Shown: piece after piece, positions 1 to 12,498 of the stretch | Layout of the letters: the number at the start of each line of letters is the position of its first letter | Numbering within the stretch: position 1 is the first letter of the stretch | Assembly (NCBI GenBank): GCA_001414345.1 | Contig: LLCB01000037.1 | Span: forward strand, 1-64,000 | DNA from: Hymenoscyphus infarciens | Taxonomy: Eukaryota > Ascomycota > Leotiomycetes > Helotiales > Helotiaceae | DNA: 64,000 nt | Direction of reading: 5' to 3' | Notes under the pieces: model-generated | What the model saw: the letters and a program-made list of their open reading frames with translations, nothing else | Database searches by the model: none | What the model was told of the DNA's origin: nothing | Position numbers and translations under genes: made by a program

Positions 1-3000
1 GTAAGGTAATCGATAAATAAATCGATTACCTAGTATTATTATTTCTAGTAAGGTAATCGATAAATAAATCGATTACCTAGTATTATTATTTCTAGTAAGG
101 TAATCGATAAATTAATCGATTACCTAGTAGTATTATTTCTAGCTAGGTAATAGATAAATAAATCGATTATCTAGTATTATTATCTATTATTATTACTAGC
201 TAGGTAATCGATTTATTTATTGATTACCTAGTATTATTATTTCTAGTTAGGTAATTAATAAATTAATCGATTACCTAGTAGTATTATTTCTAGTAAGATA
301 ATCGATAAATTAATCGATTACCTAGTATTATTATTACTAGTATGGTAATTGATAAATAAATCGATTACCTAGTATTATTATTTCTAGTAAAGTAATCGAT
401 AAATTAATCGATTACCTAGTATTATTATTACTAGTAAGGTAATCGATAAATAAATCGATTACCTAGTATTATTATTTCTAGTAAGGTAATCGATAAATAA
501 ATCGATTACCTAGTATTATTATTTCTAGTAAGGTAATCGATAAATTAATCGATTACCTAGCATTATTACTAGTAGTATTATTTCTAGTAAAGTAATCGAT
601 AAATAAATCAATTACCTAGTATTATTATTTCTAGTAAAGTAATCGATAAATAAATCGATTACCTAGTATTATTATTTCTAGTAAAGTAATCGATAAATAA
701 ATCGATTACCTAGTATTATTACTAGTAGTATTATTTCTAGTAAGGTAATCGATAAATAAATCGATTATCTAGTATTATTATTTCTAGTAGAGTAATCGAT
801 AAATTAATCGATTACCTAGTAGTATTATTTCTAGTAAGATAATCGATAAATTAATCGATTACCTAGTATTATTATTACTAGTAAGGTAATCGATAAATAA
901 ATCGATTACCTAGTATTATTATTTCTAGTAAGATAATCGATAAATTAATCGATTACCTAGTATTATTATTTCTAGTAAAGTAATCGATAAATAAATCGAT
1001 TACCTAGTATTATTACTAGTAGTATTATTTCTAGTAAGGTAATCGATAAATTAATCGATTATCTACTAGTATTATTCCTAGTAAAGTAATCGATAAATAA
1101 ATCGATTACCTAGTATTATTATTTCTAGTAAGATAATCGATAAATTAATCGATTACCTAGTAGTATTATTTCTAGTAATATAATCGATAAATTAATCGAT
1201 TACCTAGTATTGTTATTACTAGTAAGGTAATCGATAAATAAATCGATTACCTAGTATTATTATTACTAGTAAGGTAATCGATAAATAAATCGATTACCTA
1301 GTATTATTATTACTAGTAAGATAATCGATAAATAAATCGATTACCTAGTATTATTACCTAGTATTATTACTAGTAAGGTAATCGATAAATAAATCGATTA
1401 CTTAGTATTATTATTTCTAGTAAGGTAATCGATAAATTAATCGATTACCTAGTATTATTATTTCTAGTAAGGTAATCGATAAATAAATCGATTACCTAGT
1501 ATTATTACTAGTAGTATTATTTCTAGTAAAGTAATCGATAAATAAATCGATTACCTAGTATTATTATTTCTAGTAAGGTAATTGATAAATAAATCGATTA
1601 CCTAGTATTATTATTTCTAGTTAGGTAATTAATAAATTAATCGATTACTTAGTAGTATTATTTCTAGTAAGGTAATCGATAAATTAATTGATTACCTAGT
1701 ATTATTATTACTAGTAAGGTAATCGATAAATAAATCGATTACCTAGTATTATTATTTCTAGTAAGGTAATCGATAAATAAATCGATTACCTAGTATTATT
1801 ATTTCTAGTAAGGTAATCGATAAATAAATCGATTATCTAGTATTATTATTTCTAATAAGGTAATCGATAAATAAATCGATTACCTACTAGTATTATTCCT
1901 AGTAAGGTAATCAATAAATAAATCGATTACCTAGTATTATTATTACTAGTAAGGTAATCGATAAATAAATCGATTACTATTATTATTATTACTAGTAAGA
2001 TAATCGATAAATTAATCGATTACCTAGTATTATTTTTACTAGCGTAATTGATAAATAAATCGATTACCTAGTATTATTATTTCTAGTAAGGTAATCGATA
2101 AATAAATCGATTACCTAGTATTATTATTTCTAATAAGGTAATCGATAAATAAATCGATTATCTAGTATTATTATTTCTAGTAAGATAATCGATAAATAAA
2201 TCGATTACTTAGTAGTATTATTCCTAGTAAGGTAATTGATAAATAAATCGATTACCTAGTATTATTACCTAGTATTATTACTACTAAGGTAATCGATAAA
2301 TAAATCGATTACCTAGTATTATTATTACTATTAAGATAATCGATAAATAAATCGATTACCTAGTATTATTATTTCTAGTAAGATAATCGATAAATAAATC
2401 GATTACTTAGTATTATTATTTCTAGTAAGGTAATCGATAAATAAATCGATTACCTAGTAGTATTATTTCTAGTAAGGTAATCGATAAATTAATCAATTAC
2501 CTAGTATTATTATTACTAGTAAGGTAATCGATAAATAAATCGATTACTATTATTATTATTACTAGTAAGGTAATCGATAAATTAATCGATTACCTAGTAT
2601 TATTTTTACTAGCGTAATCGATAAATAAATCGATTACCTAGTAGTATTATTTCTAGTAAAGTAATCGATAAATTAATCGATTACCTAGTATTATTATTAC
2701 TAGTAAGGTAATCGATAAATAAATCGATTACTATTATTAATATTACTAGTAAGGTAATCGATAAATAAATCGATTACCTAGTATTATTATTTCTAGTAAG
2801 GTAATCGATAAATAAATCGATTATCTAGTATTATTATTTCTAGTAAGATAATCGATAAATAAATCGATTACCTAGTATTATTATTTCTAGTAAGATAATC
2901 GATAAATAAATCGATTACCTAGTAGTATTATTCCTATTAAGGTAATCGATAAATAAATCGATTATCTAGTATTATTATTACTAAGGTAATCGATAAATAA

Positions 3001-3960
3001 ATCGATTACCTAGTATTATTTCTAGTAAAGTAATCGATAAATTAATCGATTACCTAGTATTATTATTACTAAGGTAATTAATAAATAAATCGATTACCTA
3101 GTATTATTTCTAGTAAGGTAATCGATAAATAAATCGATTACCTAGTAGTATTACTATTAAGATAATCGATAAATAAATCGATTACCTAGTATTATTATTT
3201 CTAGTAAAGTTATCAATAAATTAATCGATTACCTAGTATTATTTCTAGTAAGGTAATCGATAAATTAATCGATTACCTAGTATTATTATTACTAAGGCAA
3301 TCGATAAATAAATCAATTACCTAGTATTATTACTATTAAGGTAATCGATAAATAAATCGATTACCTAGTATTATTATTTCTATTAAGGTAATCGATAAAT
3401 AAATCGATTACCTAGTATTATTATTACTAAGGTAATCGATAAATAAATCGATTACCTAGTATTATTATTTCTAGTAAGGTAATCGATAAATAAATCGATT
3501 ACCTAGTAGTATTACTATTAAGGTAATCGATAAATAAATCGATTACCTAGTAGTATTACTATTAAGATAATCGATAAATAAATCGATTACCTAGCATTAT
3601 TTCTAATAAGGTAATCGATAAATAAATCGATTACCTAGTATTATTTCTAGTAAAGTAATCGATAAATAAATCGATTACCTAGTATTATTATTTTTAGTAA
3701 GATAATTAATAAATTAATCGATTACCTAGTATTATTATTACTAGTAAGGTAATTAATAAATTAATCGATTACCTAGTATTATTATTTCTAGTAAGATAAT
3801 TAATAAATAAATTAATTACCTAGTATTATTTTTACTAGTATAATTAATAAATAAATCAATTACCTACTTCTATTTCTCTTAAATTTATTATAAGGTAATC
3901 AATAAATAAATCTATTACCTTATACTTTTTTTATATAAGTAATCGATAAATTAATCAAGT
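1..3960. repeat. 47-bp palindromic satellite array (about 84 copies)
   Basis: The sequence is a head-to-tail array of a 47-bp unit. The core of each unit is an inverted repeat with arms AGGTAATCGAT and ATCGATTACCT around a 6-nt AAATAA or AAATTA spacer. The cores are joined by a TAGTATTATTATTTCTAGTA-like linker that varies slightly in length. Two ATCGAT hexamers per unit are usually intact. The consensus contains no CpA and no TpG dinucleotide. Most differences between copies are transitions (GG to GA, CG to TG or CA, CC to CT). The array decays from about 3,690 to 3,960 and probably continues beyond the left edge. No coding potential is visible. Confidence 0.97.
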
Positions 3961-4716
3961 ACGTAAAAACCAGTTCTTATAAACTCATGGTCAGATATAC
4001 ACGTAAGATCCGACCCTTAGCAGGGTGTCTGTGCATGCCTAAGGTGTATTGCCGGCATTGGTCTGCACCAACAGTGCAACACCAACCTTTTTCCCCAAGA
4101 TCATCATTTAGGCTAATAGCATCGGATCCCTCATCCATGCCTCGCGAGGTAGTATTTCTGCGCGTCCACTTCTCCAGTAGTCTATTTCACTTGCATATCT
4201 CTCACGCGTCTGGAATATCCTTTCCCCTGCTAAATTGCATCTCCTCACCCGGATCCAAGGTTTCCACCATCTGTCTCCATCTCTCTTTGTTGTTCCATTG
4301 CGCTTTCTTCAACTTCAATTCATCGATTGCAATTGGGAATTTGTCAAGGACTATATACCTTACCTTCGTCTTCGCAAAACGAGGCTAGTTCAACTCCTTC
4401 AATTTCCCAGAACCGAGTCCGCGGCGTCCGCGCTCTCCATGGGAGTGCTCGTCGTCATGGTTTTAAGCTTCCGTGCTGGTTAAGCGGGGTACATACGCCC
4501 CTCATTTGCGAGGCTATCCACAAATAAGCACTTGTTCCGGGAGAATCTACACGTTTGTTTATTACTGTCGTCTATCCTCTTTGGTAAGTTTTGCCGTCGA
4601 GGTATTGTACATAAGGGCGAGATGTTGTTCCTTCTTTAAGCCTCTCATCATCCCTCTATCCGTCTGTGGTCTTTCCTTGGGTTTTTAGAGCTCTGTTGTT
4701 CCTTGTGTTGTACGAA
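3961..4716. other. Intergenic stretch between satellite and esterase gene
   Basis: Base composition returns abruptly to normal at about 3,985. The overlapping short reading frames here have no recognisable domain and overlap one another in different frames, so they are not called as genes. The stretch should contain the promoter and 5' leader of the downstream esterase; no specific control element was recognised. Confidence 0.6.
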
Positions 4717-5852
4717 ATGCGACCTTTTACCCTTTTCCTGCTCGCAGCTAGCGCGGTGGTTGATGCTAAGCCATGGGTACCTGGTTTCAAGAATCTGGTT
4801 GCTTTTGGGGATAGGTGAGAATCTCATCTGCTCTAAGTTTCTTCCAAGTTAATAACATGAATAGTTACACCGACGAGAATCGGTTAAACTACTTCTTCAC
4901 GACGGGCCACGCGCCACCAGCAGGAACTCTCCTCCCTCCAAGCAACTCAACAGCAGGCGGAGGAATGACATGGGCTCGATTCGTGTCTACCGACACCGGG
5001 GCACAACTATACAACTACGCGGTCTCCGGAGCAGTCTGCGACAATAAAATCATCTACCGATATCTAGAAGAGTTCAAAGCGCCCTTCCCAGATGTAGTCT
5101 ACGAGATCGAGGCTTTCGTAGCGGACGCAAATTACGTCAACGCAACAACAAACAGCAATACCTTATACACCGATCGTCAATCGGATAACACCGTTTATTC
5201 AATGTGGATTGGGACCAATGATCTAGGAGCAGGAGCTTTCTTGACTGATAGCTCTTTGAATGGGACTACCATTCCAAATTATGTCGATTGCATTTTCGAC
5301 AAATTCGATACACTCTACAAGAATGGGGCGAGGTATTTTGTGTTGATGAATACGGCGCCTTTGCAACTTTCTCCTCTCTATGGGATGCCCGACGCAGGTG
5401 GTCAGAATACTAGTTTTACATACTGGCCTGACAAGGTACTCCCTCCCTCCATCCTCTCGTGACTTCAACTAACTTCAGAGAAGCCTTCAAACACAACCGA
5501 AATAAGCAGCAAAATGAAGGAATACACCAAACTCGTAAACGACATCTACGCCTACCGCACCCCCTTCGAAGTCCTAGTTCAAAAACGATATCCCGGCGCT
5601 TCGATTGCTGTATTTGATGTCAACACTTTGATGACGGATATTTATCATCATCCATCTCAATACTTCGCTTCTCCGGCGAATGTTACGGGGCAGTATAAAC
5701 TCTGCTCGGGTGCGTGTACGACGTCGAATTTGACGCTGGATCATTTTTATTGGTATGATGAGTTGCATCCTAGTGAGCAGACGGACAGGGCTATTGCGAA
5801 GGAGTTTGCGAAGGTGGTGGAGGGGGTGAGTGGGTATGCGAAGTATTGGTGA
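4717..5852 (+). CDS. Secreted SGNH/GDSL hydrolase, CE16-type acetylesterase
   Basis: Three exons (4717-4814, 4865-5435, 5481-5852) give 346 aa. The N-terminus MRPFTLFLLAASAVVDA is a good signal peptide. All SGNH blocks are visible: GDSYTDE with nucleophile Ser33 (the codon is split by intron 1), a block II Gly in NYAVSG, GTND at 149-152 (Asn151) and DELH at 316-319 (Asp316, His319). The order and spacing match fungal carbohydrate esterase family 16, exo-acting acetylesterases that remove acetyl groups from xylan and chitin oligosaccharides; the substrate is inferred. Intron 1 is 50 bp. Intron 2 is 45 bp and must end at the second AG of a tandem AGAG acceptor (5477-5480) to keep frame. The gene lies about 750 bp from the satellite array and its frame is intact. 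Confidence 0.9.
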
Positions 5853-6590
5853 GGGGTGAAGGAGGGGGTGTAATAATATATATGGGTGTCCATTGAGAAT
5901 AAAAGTTTTTGTATAGAGCGGAGGTCCTGTATAGTCTCGGTGTAGCATATCAAGTGGAGGTGGCAGTATTCACACAGAAGATGTTCAGTAAATGCATTTC
6001 CTAGAGGATTTCGGAAAATTAAAACGATTGAGAGCTTTCTTACCCTAAAGATTTCTATACAATTTAATTCTTCTAGAGCTTCTTGTATCGCTTTGTTGAT
6101 CAAATGACGAACGAGCTCTTCTGTCTTTTATAGACCAAATAGAGGCAAAACCGATTACCCGTCGGTGTGGGGGATCCACCAGGTAGTTATAAGGCGTAGT
6201 CTCGGTTCAATTTTGATACACTGCGCATGCAGCTCTATTTCCTTGATCCATACATATATCGAGATACATACATCAGAGTAACGTCAACCCTTGACGGTAA
6301 TACCAGGATGGCGGCCTCGACAGCCTCGAAATCGACACGCTCACTACTGTGCACCCAACTAATCTTCACTCTCTCCCCGATTCGATTAGCTTCACTCGTA
6401 CCCCTGTCCCTGTCCCTGTCACTGGCTTGGCTCTCGCCTCCCCCCCGTCACTTACAGTGGTGGTAGGTTCCTCACCAACCTAACTCCACTGGCGCCTGCT
6501 GTCACCCTCCCACCACATTCGTTGCGTTGCACTTCTGTCGCATTGCATTTCTCTACCAACCCACCCACCCTCGCTCGCGGCGTGTTGCTG

Positions 6591-6621
<31 letters not shown>

Positions 6622-6691
6622 AGCACTCCTTCTGTGCGACTGTACGACTCGGGGAGGGGGGCCATGCCGATAGGCTCTCTCTCTCGCCGTC
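5853..6691. other. Intergenic region with 5' leader of the SSXT gene
   Basis: This holds the 3' flank of the esterase and the presumed promoter and leader of the next gene. The part after about 6,380 is pyrimidine-rich, as in many fungal promoters and leaders, and includes a TC microsatellite. Short frames on both strands overlap one another and show no domain. Confidence 0.5.
6591..6616. repeat. (TC)13 microsatellite in the leader of the SSXT gene
   Basis: An uninterrupted 26-nt TC dinucleotide run lies about 75 bp upstream of the start codon, inside a pyrimidine-rich leader. Confidence 0.95.
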
Positions 6692-6739
6692 ATGTACGAT
6701 CCGTATGGATTTCGCAGGGAGACTCCTAATTCAGCACAA

Positions 6740-6770
<31 letters not shown>

Positions 6771-8848
6771 CTGGTACCTTCAATCCCAATGCACCTCCAC
6801 CGTCTCATCACCCCCACCACCCACAGCTTCAGCAGCAGCACTCCCAGCACTCTCAGCACTCTCAGCACTCTCAGCACTCTCAGCACTCTCAGCACTCGCA
6901 GCCCTCCCACCACCAGCAGCCTCCCAATCCCCATCCGCAGAGTCAACAGGCGCAGGCTCAGTCGCAAGCTGCTGCTCACGCTCAAGCTCAAGCCCAGCAC
7001 ATGATGTATAACACCCCATCTTATGGCCCTCAGAGCTCCCACGCCCACGCCCACGCCGCTCCCCATGCCCCATCTCCAAATTCACATCAATCTTCCTACG
7101 GCGCCTCAGGTCCTCCGAGCATGGGGGGTCCAACTGCAGGCGGTGGGATGGGGATGGGCATGATGCAGAACAACGGTATGGCGCATACGGCTCCTGCCCA
7201 CGGTATGTAACACACCTTGCTGGACTTTTTTCTGCGCAAGAGACAACCCTATACGATAATACCTCTGCCCTATCCTATGAACTCGGAGAATTAAGCCTTG
7301 CGCTCCCCCACCGTCGTTGTCCTCTTCCCCCTCCCTCAGAGCTCGGCTCCATCGAGGAACACCAGCGCGTTATTCCGTGCGACTGGACTGCATCAAGCAG
7401 GCAGGAAGCCGTCAGCAAGAAGCACATTCTCTGAAGACAGCATGTCGAGCTTTCCTTCCATCATGTCCATCTTTCCTCACCTGGCGCTGCTTGTCCAGAC
7501 CTTGACGTACCCAGCAAACACGAGCTGACATGTCTTCTCAGCAGCAGCACCGACTTATCAAACCCCATATTCCAGCTCACCCTACGGAGCAAGCATATCC
7601 ACCTCTTCTCCCTCCAATACCCTTCCGGGCTTTATGCCACCAACCTCCAACGCGCCATCCTTTCCAATGAACCCGTCGAATATGAACATGAATATGAATG
7701 CCCAACAACAGCAACATCAGGCTCAGCGCATGCAGCCTCCCCAAAGTACCTCCACCCCAACGCCAGGAGCCTCCTCGAGAGGCTCACCATTCGCTCCCAT
7801 GTCACAAAGTTCCCCTCCTAATACTACCTCAACCCCATCTCACTTGTCTACGCCTCAGAATTCGAATCCTGCACACCTTCAAACGCCGAATAATAACCAA
7901 CAATCACAGGGAGGGGCAAACTCGTCAACGATATTGACACCGCAAACTCCAAGCTTCCCCCCGGGATCGCAGACTACTGGAAGCTCTGGGAACAGTCTTG
8001 CTTCCCCATTGAGTCCAGGATCAGAAGTTCGAGAGAAGGACCGGGTCGCAATATTATTAGAGATCAATCGGGAGCTTTTGATGGAGTGTATGCATATACA
8101 GGGATTACAAGCGGATATGAAAAAAGAGGAGCAAAAGGATATTGATGGTTCTGCGGATTCCTCGAATTCAACGGCGACAGACAAGGAAAAGAATGACAAA
8201 TTGAAGGCCTCAATTACGAGGGAATATGTGGAGTGAGGAATTCCGAGCTGTGTTGACCAAGTCTAAAAACTAACATAACATAGATGTATGCGCCGACTTC
8301 AAGCAAATCTGGCATATCTTGCCGCAATTGCAGATCGTTCACATAAACCCTCCTCGCAAATACCTGCTCACCCCGCAATAATGAGCGCCCCAGCAATTGC
8401 ACCCAAAGCACCAAATCCAACTTCATCTAGCTCGCCTAATACCGATGGAAAGAAAGAAGATCCGGACGATAGTAAACCAAAGGAATCGGCGAATGATCGA
8501 ATTGAGCTTTTGAAAGACCAGTACATGACGTTACAAGGGCTTTTCCCAGGCGTCGATCCCAAAAAGGAAACTTCCATGCAGCCACCAAATCCAGCGGCTA
8601 GAGCACAACAAATGACCCAACAACATCAGCAGCAACACGCAGCTCAACAGCAAGCGTTACAACAGGCGCAGAAGCAACAGGGTCAACAGGGTCAAACTCC
8701 TGATTTCAGTCAACAACAGAGGATGCAAAGCGATATGATGAGACAGAAGATGATGCAGGCGCAACATAATCAACAAAAACAACAAATGGCTCAGGCGCAG
8801 GCACAGGCTCAGGGTATGCAAAACATGAGTTCGCAACCACCTCGGTGA
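6692..8848 (+). CDS. SS18/SSXT-domain glutamine-rich protein, probable transcription co-activator
   Basis: Three exons (6692-7202, 7542-8232, 8284-8848) give 588 aa. The only folded part is an SSXT (SS18 N-terminal homology) domain spanning intron 2: VAILLEINRELLMECMHIQ, then an acidic Ser-rich insert, then EYVECMRRLQANLAYLAAIA. In animals this domain tethers SS18 to BAF (SWI/SNF) chromatin remodellers; a nuclear co-activator role here is inferred from the family. The rest is disordered: a Q9 run and seven HSQ tripeptides near the N-terminus, P/S/T/N-rich linkers, and a Q/A-rich tail after an EL-KDQYMTLQGLFPG segment. Intron 2 is 51 bp. Intron 1 is unusually long (339 bp, GTATGT..CTCAG), and both joins conserve frame. 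An additional alternative exon inside intron 1 cannot be excluded. Confidence 0.88.
6743..6901 (+). repeat. Coding (CAG)9 tract and seven-fold HSQ nonanucleotide repeat
   Basis: Nine uninterrupted CAG codons run from 6743 to 6769. Seven copies of a 9-nt CACTCTCAG-like unit, encoding His-Ser-Gln, run from 6839 to 6901. Both are in frame in the SSXT-domain protein and are expected to vary in length between strains. Confidence 0.95.
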
Positions 8849-9419
8849 GGGTCATCCGCATGAGTGGCGTTGGTGGGGGTAATTTTGTCTCTGGGTGCTT
8901 GTCATGACCGGAGACTTTGGGATAATTGTCTCGCTTTTGCAAGGAGTACGGTTGGTGTTTTCTTTCTGTTCCAATTCTGTCTTGGATAAAAAGTAGACTT
9001 GGATGGAAAGGTGTGTGGCGCTAGAAGATGATGGGAAGGAAGGATGGGATTGTAGGATATCGGGAAAATTCAACTTTGTCTATATATATCAACCCCCCCC
9101 CCCACTTTTTTCGGGGGGCTTTTTTTCGTTGGTATAGAAATAAATACGGTTTGGGACGTTGGAAGAATTCAGCTTTTAATTCTCAACCCCTTTTGGAGAA
9201 TGGATTTCGAGAAGATGTTAAGGGATTTGAAAGTCGCATTTTCATCTCCAGGACTATTATGACTTGAATGCGAATGCGAATGCGAATGCTTCTCTAGAAG
9301 TGTTTTGTTTTGAGGATTCGCCATTTTAGGATTTACATTATCAATGGCATACTTACTCATTGAAGTGATGGGGTGGGGAAAAAACAAAAAGGAAGATTTA
9401 TAGTATAGTAATAAGTTGA
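8849..9419. other. 3' flank of SSXT gene with (GAATGC)4
   Basis: This is the 3' untranslated and flanking sequence, leading into the AT-rich block. It includes a C10 run followed by T/G-rich sequence near 9,095 and a perfect hexanucleotide repeat (GAATGC)4 at 9266-9289. No supported gene is present. Confidence 0.5.
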
Positions 9420-11263
9420 TTATCCTAGATTAGATATCTAGGATTTAAAGTTTTTTATATAAATCGTTTTCTAAGCTTTTAGGATAATAGATATGAAATA
9501 CTCTAGAAAGATGGAATAGTGACTTAGGTAGAGACTTGGATAGAGACTTGGATAGTAACTTAGATAGTGACTTAGAATATATTTAGTAGTTAAGTGATAA
9601 ATAGATTTTAAACGCCTGTCTTATTTTCGAGAGAGAGATATAATTAAAGCTTTTATATATAGTATAATATTTTTTATAGTTGTAGTTTTATATTTTCAAA
9701 AAGAGAGTATATTAGTATTAGTATTAGTATTAGTAGTAGTTAGAGAAGAATAGCTTTTATACATTTTTTTAATATATAATTTTCTTACTAGTTTTATTTA
9801 TTTAACGTCTACTTTCTCTTATTTAAGTAGAAATTTATAGTAAGTGATTTAATATGAAAAAAATATTACTTTTTTTTTAATTATAAAAAGTATAGAAATA
9901 CTATTAGTTTAATTTCTTTCTTTCTTTTTTTTCTATATATATACTATTTACACTATTTAGATTATAAGACTTTAGAATATTTTTATTATTATTTATATTA
10001 TAAGCTCTTAGTATATTTCTTATTTCTTTAGTAGTAAGAAAATATTTTACTTCTTTAATTAGTTTAAAAGAACTCATTTTAGATATTTAGATAAGAAAAG
10101 AGAGAGAGATATTCTAGTTAGTAGAATATTTTCTATAATTTATTAGTTTTATTAATACTAAGCTAATATACTTGGAAATTAAGAAATATAATAAAGTAAT
10201 CTACTTCTAGACTATCTACTTTTTATTTTATAAGCTACTTTATAATGTTTTTAGTAGTAGTTAAGTCTTTACTTTTTACTCTTTTATTTAAAGCTTTTAT
10301 TAGTTAAATTAATAATTTAATACTTATAAGTACTCTTTAATTATTAATCTTAAGCTTAAATTCCTCTTTTAGCTTAAATAAATAATAGGCTAATAGCTAG
10401 AATAATAGGTAAGATAACTAAGTTCTACTAACTTGATATATAAGCTTTTATTTAGTAATATTTATAGAAAAAAAAAAGTAATTACTAACTAGAATATCGC
10501 TCTCTTTTCTAATCTAAATATCTCTTTTTTAGTAGATAAGATAAAGTAGTTCTTTTTAAATTAACTATATAGTCGAGTATTTTAGATATATTAGTACGAG
10601 GTAGAGTATACTAGGCTTACTACTATATATATTTTAGACTCTAGACGCTAGTTATATATATAAAAATAAAACTATTACTTATTATCTACTCTAATACGTT
10701 ATACTATAGATGTAGTAATAGGTTAGTTAGAAAGAGGGGCGTTTTTATAGAGTTACTCTATCTTCTTAGAGAATAGCGAAGAGGCTATAATTATAGTCTT
10801 TTAAGTAACCGGGATCTCTCTATAATTCGTTTTTCAGTATAGAGCTTGCCGACCTTTGGTCTTAATATACTTAGTAGGTATATATATAAGAAAAAATAAA
10901 GTGTAGTTATTTAATAATAATATTTTAAAAAGTATATAATTCGTCTATTTTAGTAGTGTTTTGAAGCTAGATAATGCTTACGTATAGACTCGCTACTCTT
11001 AAAATACCCGCTCTAGTAGAGAGTAGAAGAGTTAATTATTTTTTTTTAAAATTAATTCTAAGCTTCTAAAATAATAGACTTCTATTACTTTAATAAAACT
11101 AGAAAAGTAACTTAGATATATAGACATCTACTATATCTATTTATAAAAAGATTATTTATAGATCTTAGTTATTTTATTTTTAGTCTCTTCTTTTATATAA
11201 TAGAAGCTTTTATAATATAATAGTAAATTTATATTTATACTTATATAGTTCTAAAAATAGTAT
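9420..11263. other. AT-rich, RIP-like non-coding block
   Basis: The sequence is dominated by A, T and TpA, with very few CpA or TpG dinucleotides and dense stops in all frames, typical of repeats destroyed by RIP. A slightly less degraded patch at about 10,725-10,860 may be the remnant of a transposon, but no protein can be recognised. No gene is supported. Confidence 0.75.
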
Positions 11264-11268
11264 TAATT

Positions 11269-11625
11269 TGTGACGGTATGCCGTCCTGTATAGCCGAGAT
11301 TACATGGCATATGCCGTGTTTCGGTAGTTGTTGTTTTGCATTGTCTAATTTAGGAAGGTTACGTACGTCCGTACGTCTGTCCGGACTTTCGGACGTACTT
11401 CGTAGGGTTCGGGCTTTTGTATTAGCCGACGTATGTCGTTGTTCGGTTTCGTACCCCTTTTTGTATTGTCCGAAACCTCTTGTATATAGCAGCCTACTCT
11501 CCTAGAGTCAGAAAAGGCCAGTTATTGTTTTCTTCCGTATCAGTGCCTAGTATCTACATACGTCATTCTACCATACGCACTCCCACATGCCTCTACTATA
11601 GTTGTGTATATTTCGTGCCGTTACA
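11269..11625 (+). mobile_element. Unmutated solo LTR (357 bp) with 5-bp target duplication TAATT
   Basis: It begins TGTGACGG and ends CCGTTACA, giving the TG..CA ends and short imperfect terminal inverted repeat of an LTR. It is flanked on both sides by TAATT (11264-11268 and 11626-11630). A near-identical copy lies at 38432-38795. Composition is normal, although the surrounding DNA is extremely AT-rich. The 75-codon frame inside it starts within the LTR and is not a gene. The superfamily cannot be fixed from an LTR alone; a 5-bp duplication fits Ty1/copia or Ty3/gypsy. Confidence 0.93.
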
Positions 11626-11666
11626 TAATTAAAGAAGAATTCTTCTAATTTTAATATATATTTTTA

Positions 11667-12362
11667 TAGTAATTAATACTTATCTTATTTAAATGATTAT
11701 AAATACTTAAAAAACTATCTAATAAATACTTTTTAATTTTAAAAGTATTCTAGTTATAAAATAAAGATAATTTAGTTAGAAACTTACTTTATTTCTATTT
11801 ATTTATTACTCTTCTTACTTTCTAAGACTCTAAAGCCTAAGATTAGACTTAGTACTATTATTTACTACTCTTTTATACTAACGTTTTCTAATATAACTAG
11901 ATTTAATATCTTAGAGTCTTTTTAATATTCTTTCTATACTCTAAAACATCTACTTATATACTAAGAGTTCCTTTCTAATACTCTTCTAATCTAGTATCTA
12001 TACTAGTACTAGAGCTTCTTAGAATTAATAATTATTAATAGTCTTATCTTAGTACTTTTATTATTACTTTACTATATAGCGTAGCTATAAAGTCTTTATA
12101 CTTTCGCTTATTTAAAGAGAGAAGAATAATTAGAGAATTAATATAAGCTTTTTCTTTTAATATACTAGCCTTAAACTAAAAAAGAGAGAATATAATATAG
12201 TAAGATTAGTAAAATATAACTAACTAAATTATCTCTCTTTTATAACTAAAATCCTCTTTTTTTAGGAGATCTTTATTTTAGTAGTAAAACAGTTATTTTT
12301 AATTAATTAGATAGTATTTTAGGTATTTATTATTATTTAGATAGCAAAAGTGTTAATTACTA
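11667..12362. mobile_element. Degenerate TIR element (about 696 bp), same family as 22045-23373
   Basis: The left end (TAGTAATTAATACTTATC.., then ATTTAAATGATTATAAATAC) is an imperfect inverted copy of the right end (..TATTATTATTTAGATAGC then AAAAGTGTTAATTACTA), an inverted repeat of about 50 bp. Both ends and subterminal tracts align with a second copy near 22-23.4 kb. It is heavily AT-mutated and has no coding capacity, so it is non-autonomous or RIP-destroyed. TA at each end fits a Tc1/mariner-like target site; the superfamily is inferred. Confidence 0.6.
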
Positions 12363-12498
12363 AAATCTTAATTAGTCTAACTCAACGTCTGCTCTATCTA
12401 TCATCTAATTAGAGATTATTCTATCATAGAAATGTGTACTTATAGACATATACAATATACTGTATACACATAAAACGGTCTCCTATATTTCATCTCCC

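Noticed and set aside
1..3960. Satellite considered as a CRISPR array
   Set aside because: The repeat-linker pattern has no unique spacers, the linker itself is repeated, and the surrounding genes are fungal.
11278..11505. 75-codon open frame in normal-composition DNA
   Set aside because: It lies entirely within the solo LTR (11269-11625), is shared with the second LTR copy, and has no domain.
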